From an uncultured Paracoccaceae bacterium (GTDB lineage Bacteria; Pseudomonadota; Alphaproteobacteria; Rhodobacterales; Rhodobacteraceae), in the NCBI GenBank assembly GCA_937132145.1, contig CAKZNY010000250.1, positions 1 through 11,069 on the forward strand: DNA of 11,069 bases. The letters run 5' to 3'. Position numbers and translations under genes: made by a program. Positions 1 through 6,485 of this stretch are shown piece after piece. The notes beneath the pieces are model-generated. The model did not search any database and was not told where the DNA came from. It worked only from the letters and a program-made list of their open reading frames with translations. Each line of letters begins with the position of its first letter. Within the stretch, counting starts at the first letter, position 1.

Positions 1-113
1 CTAAACGAAGCTTGATTTCTTAGGTTTCTTAAGTCTTCTTTTTGACTGGAAAGTTGTTGATATCCTATCTCAAATGCTAACTTTTGGTTTTCCAACAGAT
101 TCTCCCATGTCCT
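1..113. other. Non-coding stretch downstream of thyX
   Basis: AT-rich sequence after the thyX stop. I see no gene, no convincing terminator hairpin and no repeat. A neighbouring gene may lie just outside the window. Confidence 0.4.
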
Positions 114-1022
114 CTACCCCTCCAAACTCCCCATCAACTCCCGCCATTCGCCCTTGCTCATGCCGGAATCTTCCTGCGTCACCGTCTCACCCTTAATCAT
201 ACGGCGCACAACCTCCATACCCTTACCAGAGAACTGCTCGCCGCCCAAACGGTAGTCCGCAAACGCTCCGTAGGCCGCCGGCACCCAGTCCGCTACAATC
301 TTGCATATCACGTCGGCGTAGACTCGGATTTCGTATTGGGCGTGGCTGTCGGCCCGGAGGCGCAGGAAGTGGAACAGGTTGTGGAGGTCTACTTTCCAGT
401 ACCATTGCGTATAGATGTTGGCGGGCAGGTTCATGCGGGCGAGTTCGCGGGCTAGGCCGTCTTGGCCCTCGTTCGAGATCATCGCCTCGTAATTGTCGTA
501 GGCGCGGTTGGAATCGGATTTGAGGATTTCCAGCACGCGGGCGGCTTCTTCGCCCTGCAAGACCTCGCCGCGGCCTTGGTTGTTGATGGCGGACTGCGCG
601 TTGATGTGCTCGGGTGCGGGGATGTAGAATTCGCGGTCAAGGATCGAGTAGCGCGCCGAGTACTCGTTCACGTTGGCGGTGCGGTGGCGGATCCATTGGC
701 GGGCGACGAAAACGGGGAGTTTGACGTGGAGTTTGATCTCGCACATCTCGAACGGGGTGGAGTGCCAGTGGCGCATTAGGTAGCGAATCAGGCCCTCGTC
801 ATTCGTGACGGCTTTGGTGCCTTTGCCGTAGGACACGCGGGCGGCTTGGCAGATGGCGGCGTCGTCGCCCATATAGTCGATGACGCGGACAAACCCGTGG
901 TCGAGGACTTCATGCGCGGTATAGAGGTGTTTCTCCATGCCCGGAGCCGTGGCGCGCATGGTTTGATGCGTTTGTGAACGGGCGGCGTCGATTTCGGCCT
1001 GTTGTTCTGGCGTGATTGGCAT
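114..1022 (-). CDS. thyX: FAD-dependent thymidylate synthase ThyX
   Basis: A 302-residue protein of the flavin-dependent thymidylate synthase family. It makes dTMP from dUMP using methylene-tetrahydrofolate, with NADPH and FAD as reductant system, and acts in the cytoplasm as a tetramer. The diagnostic ThyX signature RHRxxxxxxxS is visible as [11 protein letters not shown] (residues 112-122), preceded by [14 protein letters not shown] (84-92) and [19 protein letters not shown] (215-233) are the other conserved blocks that form the FAD and dUMP sites. The length is somewhat above minimal bacterial ThyX because of an N-terminal extension of about 40 residues, as I expect for alphaproteobacterial versions. 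The ATG start is supported by a GGAGAG Shine-Dalgarno (plus positions 1029-1034). It is divergent from gloA. Family assignment is very secure; whether a ThyA also exists in the genome cannot be seen here. Confidence 0.97.
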   Translation of the reverse strand: MPITPEQQAEIDAARSQTHQTMRATAPGMEKHLYTAHEVLDHGFVRVIDYMGDDAAICQAARVSYGKGTKAVTNDEGLIRYLMRHWHSTPFEMCEIKLHVKLPVFVARQWIRHRTANVNEYSARYSILDREFYIPAPEHINAQSAINNQGRGEVLQGEEAARVLEILKSDSNRAYDNYEAMISNEGQDGLARELARMNLPANIYTQWYWKVDLHNLFHFLRLRADSHAQYEIRVYADVICKIVADWVPAAYGAFADYRLGGEQFSGKGMEVVRRMIKGETVTQEDSGMSKGEWRELMGSLEG

Positions 1023-1098
1023 ATTGTTCTCTCCATAAGCCCCTTTGCGGGGGATTCGCGTTGACTATATATAGACATAAAACCGAGGGGACCCCAAG
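1023..1098. promoter_or_regulatory. Divergent thyX/gloA promoter region
   Basis: This 76-bp gap must hold the start signals for both divergent genes. It contains TTGACT at 1061-1066 overlapping a 10-bp AT palindrome CTATATATAG (1065-1074), which could supply a -10 element in either direction, and a GC hairpin CCCC-TTTG-CGGGG just before it. The exact promoters are not resolved. The gloA Shine-Dalgarno is GAGGGG at 1085-1090 and the thyX one is at 1029-1034 on the other strand. Confidence 0.4.
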
Positions 1099-1530
1099 AT
1101 GAAGATGAAATATCTGCATGTAATGGTGCGTGTGAAAGATCTGGATGCATCAATGCATTTTTACCGTGACCTGCTGGGGCTGGAGGAAATCAAGCGCCAC
1201 GAGAGCGAGGGTGGGCGGTATACGCTGGTGTATCTGGCAGCGCCGGGGCAGCATGAAACTCCGTTGGAGCTGACGTATAACTGGGATGGTGATGCGGCGT
1301 TGCCGTCGGACAGCCGCCATTTCGGGCATTTGGCTTACGAGGTGGAGAATATCTATGAAACCTGCCAGTTTTTGCAAGATAACGGGGTGGTGATTAGCCG
1401 TCCGCCGAGGGATGGACGGATGGCGTTTGTGCGCTCGCCTGACAATATCTCGATTGAGTTGTTGCAGGCTGGTGGGGCGCTGGAATTGGCTGAGCCTTGG
1501 TTGAGTATGGAGAGTGTTGGCGAGTGGTGA
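1099..1530 (+). CDS. gloA: Lactoylglutathione lyase (glyoxalase I), VOC superfamily
   Basis: A 143-residue vicinal-oxygen-chelate protein. Glyoxalase I isomerises the hemithioacetal of methylglyoxal and glutathione to S-lactoylglutathione, detoxifying methylglyoxal in the cytoplasm. The four expected metal ligands are in place: H7 in YLHVMVRV, E57 in PLELTYNWD, H77 in HFGHLAYEV and E120 in SIELLQ. DLDASMHFYRDLLGL is the typical first-module helix, and the PLELTYNW block is characteristic of true GloA rather than generic VOC proteins. The length fits bacterial nickel-type GloA. The start at 1099 has GAGGGG eight bases upstream; a second ATG two codons later is possible. The gene is divergent from thyX, and the next gene on the same strand starts only 33 bp after its stop, so co-transcription is possible. 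Confidence 0.93.
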   Translation: MKMKYLHVMVRVKDLDASMHFYRDLLGLEEIKRHESEGGRYTLVYLAAPGQHETPLELTYNWDGDAALPSDSRHFGHLAYEVENIYETCQFLQDNGVVISRPPRDGRMAFVRSPDNISIELLQAGGALELAEPWLSMESVGEW

Positions 1531-1563
1531 GAACTTTATTAGTGTGACCTAAGGGGGCTGAGT

Positions 1564-2550
1564 ATGACACATGATCTTCCTTCCTGCCCGATTTGACTAG
1601 GGAAGTTTTCGACTGCTGTTGCGCAGGTTTTTAAAGGTGGCGATCGTTACACGGTCGACTGTCAGATCTGCGGACGGTTTAAAATTTCTGATGGAACTTG
1701 GGAGGATGATCTTGATCCCCAAACTGGAGTTGGTGCGCAGCTTAGCCTACGTTGTAGGGCGGTTCTTGCGCATAAAATTCTGAAGAGTAAGCCCGCAAAG
1801 GGCGTGCGATACGTCGATGTTGACGGCATTTCCATAGCCGGTTTCATCAGAAGTGGGTGCGTAGGCCCAACCCCGGCGGAACAGGCAACTAACATAGTTC
1901 GATATCTTGGAGACGAGATTTCGAGATCAGGTGAGAAAATTAAAGGCCTGCCGGAGAACTTTTTTGCAACAATTGGCTCGCCGAACAGAGACGCTGCGTA
2001 TGATATTCTTGAACAGTTGAAAGGTCGGGGATTAGTTGCAGGCATTGAGGCAAATACACTGAATCAAAAAGAAATGCTCAATGTTAACTTGTTGCTTTCT
2101 GGATGGGAGCAATATGAAGCTGAGAAAAAGGGCGAACTATCAGGCAATTACGGTTTTATTGCGATGAAGTTTGGTGATCCTGTTCTCGACCCATTTGTTG
2201 CTGATGTACTTAAACCTGCAGTGAAAAGTAAATTAGACTATGACGTGCGTGATATGCGTGATGCAGCGCGCGCTGGTGTTATCGACAACATTATGCGCGC
2301 CGAAATCCGTGGTGCTGCTTTTGTAATTGTTGATCTGACACATGATAACCTCGGTGCTTATTGGGAAGCAGGTTATGCCGAGGGGCTTGGCAAGCCCGTG
2401 ATATATATTTGTGAAAAAGCGAAGTTTGATAAAGAAAAGACGCACTTTGATACAAATCATTGTACGACAGTAATGTGGTCCGATGGTAACGGCGACGAGT
2501 TTGCTAATCAGTTGATTGCGACGCTTCGGCGTTCGCTGAACCTCTTTTAG
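1564..2550 (+). pseudogene. Zinc-ribbon/NDT-like (TIR-like) protein gene interrupted by one in-frame TGA
   Basis: Translation from ATG 1564 is well supported (AAGGGGG lies a few bases upstream). It runs ten codons to TGA at 1594-1596 and then stays open in the same frame to 2550, giving 328 codons in all. The N-terminus reads as a zinc ribbon, CPI[stop] at codons 8-11 and CQICG at 33-37, so the TGA falls where the second cysteine belongs. The C-terminal half matches a common bacterial family with a nucleoside 2-deoxyribosyltransferase-like fold: YGFIAMKF (196-203), VDLT (256-259), YWEAGYAEGLGKPVI with candidate catalytic Glu268, and HFDT (294-297). A segment around 145-190 resembles a winged helix followed by LLLSGWEQYEAEKK. 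Such domains cleave N-glycosidic bonds of nucleosides or NAD; the activity here is unknown. Without readthrough the first usual start is GTG 1804 (codon 81), with a poor ribosome site, giving 248 residues. It is AT-richer than its neighbours, suggesting transfer. Nonsense mutation is the simplest reading. Confidence 0.7.
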
Positions 2551-2562
2551 GGATGATATTTG

Positions 2563-3246
2563 ATGCGTTGGTCATACGTTAAAAACGTACGCAGCGTCGC
2601 GTTGATATTTTTGGCGGGGGTGTTTATGCCCTCGCTGTCGCTGGCGGCGTGTTCGATTGCGCTGGCGTTGACGGTGGATGTTTCCGGCTCGATTAACGAG
2701 CGGGAGTATCGTTTGCAGATGGACGGGTTGGCGGCGGCGTTGCGCGATCCGGCGGTGGCGGATGCGCTGGTGTCCTCGGAGGTGGCGTTGATGCTGGTGC
2801 AATGGTCTGGCGCGAGCCGGCAGGAGGTGTCGATCCCGTGGCACCGGATGTTGTCGCACAGTGACGTGGAGAATTTCGCCGATTTGGCCGAGAGCGTGTC
2901 GCGGGCTTGGTCGGTGTTCTCGACCGGAATCGGGAATGCGTTGTTGTTTACCGCTGCACAATTTGACGAGGTTTCTGATTGTGCGCATAAGGTGATTGAT
3001 GTGTCTGGCGACGGCTATTCCAACGAGGGGCCGGCCCCGTTGGAGATAGCGCAAGGGCTGGCATTGCTGGGCTTCCAGATTAACGGGCTGGCCATTGAAA
3101 GCGACGATTTTGAGCTGACCGCTTATTACAAGCATAACGTGGTGGCAGGCGAAGCGGCGTTTGTGTTTACGGCCGAGACGTATGCGGATTACCCGCGCAC
3201 GATTTGGCGCAAATTGCTGAGTGAATTGATAATACCGATTAGTTAG
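2563..3246 (+). CDS. DUF1194 domain protein (exported, VWA-like), first paralogue
   Basis: A 227-residue protein with an N-terminal signal sequence: a hydrophobic run at about 11-26, then SLSLAAC. LAAC (27-30) fits a lipobox, so it could be a lipoprotein anchored at Cys30; otherwise it is periplasmic. The domain is DUF1194, a von Willebrand A-like fold. MIDAS-type metal-site residues are DVSGS (39-43), a Thr in STGIGNAL (Thr121) and DVSGDG (146-151). Cys30 and Cys140 are both conserved in the next gene and could instead form a disulfide. The family's function is unknown; metal-dependent adhesion or protein binding is a reasonable guess from the fold. ATG 2563 is preferred to the TTG one codon earlier, with AGGGATG upstream. 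It begins 12 bp after the preceding gene and ends 9 bp before its paralogue, so it probably shares a transcript with them. Confidence 0.85.
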   Translation: MRWSYVKNVRSVALIFLAGVFMPSLSLAACSIALALTVDVSGSINEREYRLQMDGLAAALRDPAVADALVSSEVALMLVQWSGASRQEVSIPWHRMLSHSDVENFADLAESVSRAWSVFSTGIGNALLFTAAQFDEVSDCAHKVIDVSGDGYSNEGPAPLEIAQGLALLGFQINGLAIESDDFELTAYYKHNVVAGEAAFVFTAETYADYPRTIWRKLLSELIIPIS

Positions 3247-3255
3247 AGAGGCATC

Positions 3256-3912
3256 ATGAACCGCATATTATTCTGGGCGCTTGCGGCTTTGAATTTTATT
3301 GCCGGACCTGCGGCGGCGTGCAGCGTGGCGCTGCTGCTGGCGATTGATGTTTCCAGTTCGATTGATATCGGCGAATACAAATTCCAGACACACGGGCTGG
3401 CGGATGCCTTGCTGGACCCCGAGATTATGGATGTTCTGGTGTTGCATCAGGTGGCTCTGTCGGTCGTGCAATGGTCCGGTGCCGAGGAGGGGGATTTGAC
3501 GATTCCCTGGCGGCGGATGCTGTCATACAGCGAGGTGCGGAATTTTGCAGCGCGGGTGCGGGATATGCCGCGCAAATGGGAAGGCTCGAACACTGCGGTG
3601 GGCGATGCGATTGCGTTTTCGGTGGCGCAGTTCGGTCGGGTTGCGGATTGCGATCGCAAGGTGATTGATGTGTCGGGCGATGGCTCGTCAAACGCGGGGC
3701 TGAATGCGGTGATCGAGAGCCGTAAGGCCGAAGCCGCAGGGATCCAGATTAACGGAATCGCGATTGATATTGTGGGCGCGGCGATCACGGCGTTTTACAC
3801 GCGGTTTGTGGTTACGTCGGACGGGTTTGTGATTACCTCGCGGGGCTTCAGTGATTATCCAAGGTCGATCAGGGAGAAGCTGCTGCGGGAGTTGATCAAA
3901 CCGGGAAGCTAG
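3256..3912 (+). CDS. DUF1194 domain protein (exported, VWA-like), second paralogue
   Basis: A 218-residue paralogue of the preceding gene, colinear over its whole length. It has a signal peptide (residues 1-21, ending GPAAAC), then DVSSS (31-35), the NTAVGDAI Thr113, DCDRKVIDVSGDG (131-143) and a shared C-terminal YPRSIREKLLREL block matching YPRTIWRKLLSEL. The motif before Cys22 (AAAC) is a poorer lipobox than in the first copy, so this one is more likely soluble in the periplasm. The two proteins have drifted well apart in sequence, so the duplication is not recent. ATG 3256 has GAGAGG six bases or so upstream. The spacing of 9 bp from the first copy suggests an operon and perhaps a heteromeric pair. 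The biological role is unknown. Confidence 0.87.
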   Translation: MNRILFWALAALNFIAGPAAACSVALLLAIDVSSSIDIGEYKFQTHGLADALLDPEIMDVLVLHQVALSVVQWSGAEEGDLTIPWRRMLSYSEVRNFAARVRDMPRKWEGSNTAVGDAIAFSVAQFGRVADCDRKVIDVSGDGSSNAGLNAVIESRKAEAAGIQINGIAIDIVGAAITAFYTRFVVTSDGFVITSRGFSDYPRSIREKLLRELIKPGS

Positions 3913-3937
3913 GGTTGATAGCCACCGGCTAAACACG

Positions 3938-4079
3938 ACCGCCGAGCCGCAGGCGAGGCCACGCCCAACGGGAGGTGGTTTGTTGCGTTAGCAATAATGC
4001 CCCCGACGGGCGGGAGTTCCCCGGGCTGTTAACCTAAATTGGTTAACAGCGGGCCAAGCCTCGCCTTCGGCTCGGCGGT
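3938..4079. repeat. Branched nested inverted-repeat element
   Basis: The 235-bp gap between the second DUF1194 gene and the sulfotransferase gene holds a compact element. The outer arms at 3938-3959 and 4058-4079 are inverted copies over 22 bp with one mismatch. Inside are two further hairpins: 3962-3972 with 4002-4012 (9 of 11 positions complementary), which encloses a 7-bp hairpin 3980-3986/3991-3997 with a GTTA loop; and 4025-4034 with 4041-4050, a perfect 10-bp stem around TAAATT. Together they can form a three-way junction as RNA or as a DNA cruciform. It has no ORF. It resembles dispersed palindromic (REP/MITE-like) elements and might also act as a terminator for the DUF1194 genes, though no long T tract follows. 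Confidence 0.7.
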
Positions 4080-4147
4080 GGAGCTTTGGGTTTTGTATAT
4101 ATCAAGGCCGGAATGTAGTATAATCGCAAAAACGGGAGGGGGTAGCG

Positions 4148-4786
4148 ATGGGTTTGGAGGTTATAGGTGCGGGGTTTGGGCGTAATGCTACGAACTCTTT
4201 ACGACGGGCGTTGGAGGAGCTGGGGTTTGGTCCATGTCACCATATGTTCGAGATATCTGAAAACGAGGCGTTATTGCCCGAGTGGGAGGCAATCGTGCGG
4301 GGGGAAAGCCGCAATTGGGATGCCGCGTTTGAGGGCTATCGTTCGCAGGTTGATTGGCCCGGTGCCGCGTATTGGCGCGAATTGACGGAGTATTATCCCG
4401 ACGCCAAGGTGGTGTTGTCGGTGCGGCCCGTTGAGGGATGGTATAGGTCGTTCGAAAAAACCATTGTTCCGTATATTGAAAACCGTGGGAAGCATGACAC
4501 CCCGCATCGAAATAGACAGTCTTTGATGGTGCATGAATTGATAGGGCGCCAGACTTTCGGGGATCGTTTGCGGGATCGGGAACATGTGATGGCGATTTAC
4601 GACGCGCATATTGCCGAAGTTCAGGCGACGTTGCCGCCCGAGAGGCTTTTGACGTATGAGGTGGGCGCTGGATGGGGGCCGTTATGTGCGTTTCTCGGGG
4701 TTGAGGTGCCGGATACGGAGTACCCAAACACTAATTCGACCAAGGAATTTCAAAAACGGACGAAGTTAGGCCAAGAGAATTCTTGA
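4148..4786 (+). CDS. Sulfotransferase family protein (Sulfotransfer_4-like)
   Basis: A 212-residue protein resembling the PAPS-binding sulfotransferase family often seen in marine and alphaproteobacterial genomes. The N-terminus VIGAGFGRNATNSLRRALEE fits the 5'-phosphosulfate loop position, although the usual Gly-Arg-Thr-Gly-Thr core is changed to GRNATNS. It is followed by LGFGPCHHM and EW, both typical. VVLSVRPVEGWYRSFEKTI (88-106) is the conserved 3'-phosphate-binding region with Arg93, and the C-terminal WGPLCAFLGVEVPDTEYPNTN block is characteristic. Members are expected to move a sulfuryl group from PAPS to an unknown acceptor. No signal peptide or membrane segment is seen, so it should be cytoplasmic. 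A strong GGGAGGGGG ribosome site precedes ATG 4148. It stands alone between the inverted-repeat element and the tmRNA gene. The altered loop leaves activity uncertain. Confidence 0.85.
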   Translation: MGLEVIGAGFGRNATNSLRRALEELGFGPCHHMFEISENEALLPEWEAIVRGESRNWDAAFEGYRSQVDWPGAAYWRELTEYYPDAKVVLSVRPVEGWYRSFEKTIVPYIENRGKHDTPHRNRQSLMVHELIGRQTFGDRLRDREHVMAIYDAHIAEVQATLPPERLLTYEVGAGWGPLCAFLGVEVPDTEYPNTNSTKEFQKRTKLGQENS

Positions 4787-4811
4787 AGACTCCGTTAAGT
4801 TGCCTTATATA
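4783..4811 (+). promoter_or_regulatory. Candidate promoter for the tmRNA gene
   Basis: TTGAAG (4783-4788) and TATATA (4806-4811) are separated by 17 bp, a good housekeeping-sigma arrangement, overlapping the end of the sulfotransferase gene. Transcription would begin near 4818. That is slightly inside the left strand of the stem at 4813-4820, so either the true start or this promoter may be shifted by a few bases. Confidence 0.4.
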
Positions 4812-4812
4812 T

Positions 4813-5147
4813 GAACCGTCCCCTCGGGGAATATGGTGATAAACGCGCATGTAATAGACGGTTCGGACCCGGGGGCGGTACCCGGCGACTCCACCAAATA
4901 TCCCTTCATTTGAGGGATCACGGGGTCGAAACAGGATCGACGGACGTTCAAAGATGTTAGCTTTTGCTCGGTTGACTGCCACCGTTATCGGCGTAAAATG
5001 TACAATTGCAAATGACAATCGTGCTCCAAGCAAGATGGCTATTGCTGCTTAATTGCAGCTTATGTAGCTTTCGAGTTTGAAACCTAACTCCAGTGGATTA
5101 GCGTCTACTGGCGGGGGTCGGAGGTCCCTGGCAACAGAAACCTCCAC
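4813..5147 (+). ncRNA. ssrA: Transfer-messenger RNA, circularly permuted alphaproteobacterial (two-piece) form
   Basis: tmRNA rescues stalled ribosomes and appends a degradation tag. As in alphaproteobacteria the gene is permuted: the acceptor piece comes first, ending CGACTCC-ACCA at 4886-4896. An excised spacer with hairpin ATCCCT/AGGGAT follows, then the coding piece begins with GGGGTCGAAACAGG at 4922. GGGGTCG pairs fully with CGACTCC and includes the G3-U70 wobble that alanyl-tRNA synthetase reads. The T-arm stem CCGGG/CCCGG encloses a seven-base loop GGCGGTA. The tag reading frame at 5008-5052 encodes ANDNRAPSKMAIAA and stops at TAA; the ANDN start and the AIAA end suit recognition by SspB and ClpX. 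The 3' end carries GGAGGT/ACCTCC (5120-5145) followed by a short T run. The 5' boundary is inferred from GAACCGTC (4813-4820) pairing with GACGGTTC (4857-4864) and may be off by several bases. Confidence 0.93.
5008..5052 (+). other. tmRNA proteolysis-tag reading frame
   Basis: The resume codon GCA is at 5008 and the frame reads ANDNRAPSKMAIAA before TAA at 5050-5052. With the alanine carried by tmRNA itself, the added tag is 15 residues starting AANDN. The hydrophobic end with two final alanines is the ClpX-recognised part, and the N-terminal AANDN is where SspB-type adaptors bind in known systems. Confidence 0.9.
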
Positions 5148-5237
5148 TTTTCCAAAATCGATGTGCTTGCGATTATGTTCATAATTGTAATTTGAAATTA
5201 GAAAGCAGACAAAGGTCGCCGTTTTCTTTCAGGATAG

Positions 5238-6482
5238 TTATTTGATTGGCTCCGCGTAGCCGATCCAGCGCCAGACGATGAGTGGGGCGAGCAGGGCGAA
5301 AAATGCGACGCTTGCGTAGGCTGCCAGCCATGCGGTGAAAATAGTTTCTCCGCCTGCTATGTCCAGAATAACGCCGAAAATCATGGGGCCGATGGCTGCG
5401 CCAGTAAAGCCGATCAGGGAATATATCGACATGGTTCGCCCTTTGTGGACGGGGTCCGCGACGCGTATAATGCCTCCCGATATTGTGGCTGAATCGGCGG
5501 CGATGGCCATGCTGAACAGGATGGCAACGGTTACGCCAACCCACAGTGCCAGCCCTGCGGTGAACACGAACGCTATGCCAATCACGGTGGACGCCACGGC
5601 GATCAGCGCGATCAGTTTTTGGCGACCGGTTTTATGGGCAACCTCGTTGAAGCCGATGCTCGATGGCAGGGCGGCCATGGAAATGATTGCGGCGAGGATG
5701 CCGAACAGTTCGAGCGTGAGGTCACCGCTTATCAGGCGGTCACGCTGGCTAAAGGCGAAGAACGGGACGAGCCATGTGCTGAAGGCGGCGAGTTCCAGAT
5801 TGTGCAGGCCATATACGATAGAAAATCCGATGGCCTTTTTATTGCGGAAAGCCACGCGAAAATCGAATAGGCCACCGCGAATGTGGGGCTCGTTTTCCGG
5901 CGGTGGGGACGGCGGGATGTAGAAGATCGCGATGACGAGGCCGATGAGGGGGGCGGCGGCGGCGATTATAAATGTGGTCTGCCAGCCGAACAATGGTTCC
6001 GTTTGAAGCGCCAGAAAGAACGAAGCGCCGACGGCGATGTAGAAGGTTGCCGTGTAAAGCGATGTGCCGCGACTTTGGTATTTTTTCGGCAGGTGGTCTG
6101 TCAGGATTTTCAAACCGGGAATGTACGTCAGGCCGACGGCGGCGCCTTGCATAAATCGCCAGAACGAGGCGCTTATCAGGCCGTTCGAGAGGGCAAATCC
6201 GGCGGCGGCGAGTGTTCCGATTAGCAGCCCGACCAGAAACATCGGGCGGCCATCCCATTTGTCCATTGTTGCCGAGGCGATGGTGACGGTGATCAGCTCG
6301 CCTATGAAATATACGCCGCTGATTGTGCCGGCCTCGGTGTTGGATATCCCCCAGATGTCTTGAAAAACAGGGATGAGGGAGGGGAACGTGGCGACTGTCA
6401 TGAAGCTGAGGATTTGAATCAGACAAGCGGTGAAAACCAGAGTCGCCGGTTTGACGTCCTTAAGGGCAATGGTTGACTGCAT
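5238..6482 (-). CDS. MFS transporter, third gene of the arsR-arsP operon
   Basis: A 414-residue membrane protein with about twelve hydrophobic segments in two halves, separated by a polar stretch near residues 190-215 (PPSPPPENEP...). The first half carries the major-facilitator loop-2/3 region (SATMDKWDGRPMFLVGLLIG, a variant of motif A) and RFMQGAAVG in segment 4. The second half has AHKTGRQKLIALIAVAS in the equivalent position. It should be an inner-membrane secondary transporter, probably of the drug or metabolite efflux type; the substrate cannot be read from sequence. The ATG at 6482 lies only 3 bp beyond the stop of the arsP-type permease gene and has no strong ribosome site of its own, suggesting translational coupling. 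Its place behind an ArsR regulator suggests metalloid or organoarsenical export, but that is inference from context only. Confidence 0.87.
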   Translation of the reverse strand: MQSTIALKDVKPATLVFTACLIQILSFMTVATFPSLIPVFQDIWGISNTEAGTISGVYFIGELITVTIASATMDKWDGRPMFLVGLLIGTLAAAGFALSNGLISASFWRFMQGAAVGLTYIPGLKILTDHLPKKYQSRGTSLYTATFYIAVGASFFLALQTEPLFGWQTTFIIAAAAPLIGLVIAIFYIPPSPPPENEPHIRGGLFDFRVAFRNKKAIGFSIVYGLHNLELAAFSTWLVPFFAFSQRDRLISGDLTLELFGILAAIISMAALPSSIGFNEVAHKTGRQKLIALIAVASTVIGIAFVFTAGLALWVGVTVAILFSMAIAADSATISGGIIRVADPVHKGRTMSIYSLIGFTGAAIGPMIFGVILDIAGGETIFTAWLAAYASVAFFALLAPLIVWRWIGYAEPIK

Positions 6483-6485
6483 CGT

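Noticed and set aside
1594..1640. Bacterial SECIS element after the TGA
   Set aside because: Only a 4-bp stem with a 6-base loop can be drawn by eye, at about 16 bases from the stop. It lacks the longer stem and bulged U of known SECIS hairpins, and no sel gene is in the window.
2572..3135. Long minus-strand ORF of 187 codons over the first DUF1194 gene
   Set aside because: It is rich in Arg, Gln and His with no recognisable motif, as expected of the antisense of a GC-rich gene. The plus-strand gene has a signal peptide and domain motifs.
1564..3912. A named defence system such as CBASS or Thoeris
   Set aside because: No cyclase, ThsA-type or SAVED partner is present. The DUF1194 proteins are exported and have no known defence role, so only a possible effector domain is claimed.
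5120..5150. Independent terminator after tmRNA
   Set aside because: The GGAGGT/ACCTCC stem with the GGCAACAGAA loop belongs to the 3' end of the tmRNA coding piece; the few T residues after it may help termination but do not justify a separate call.
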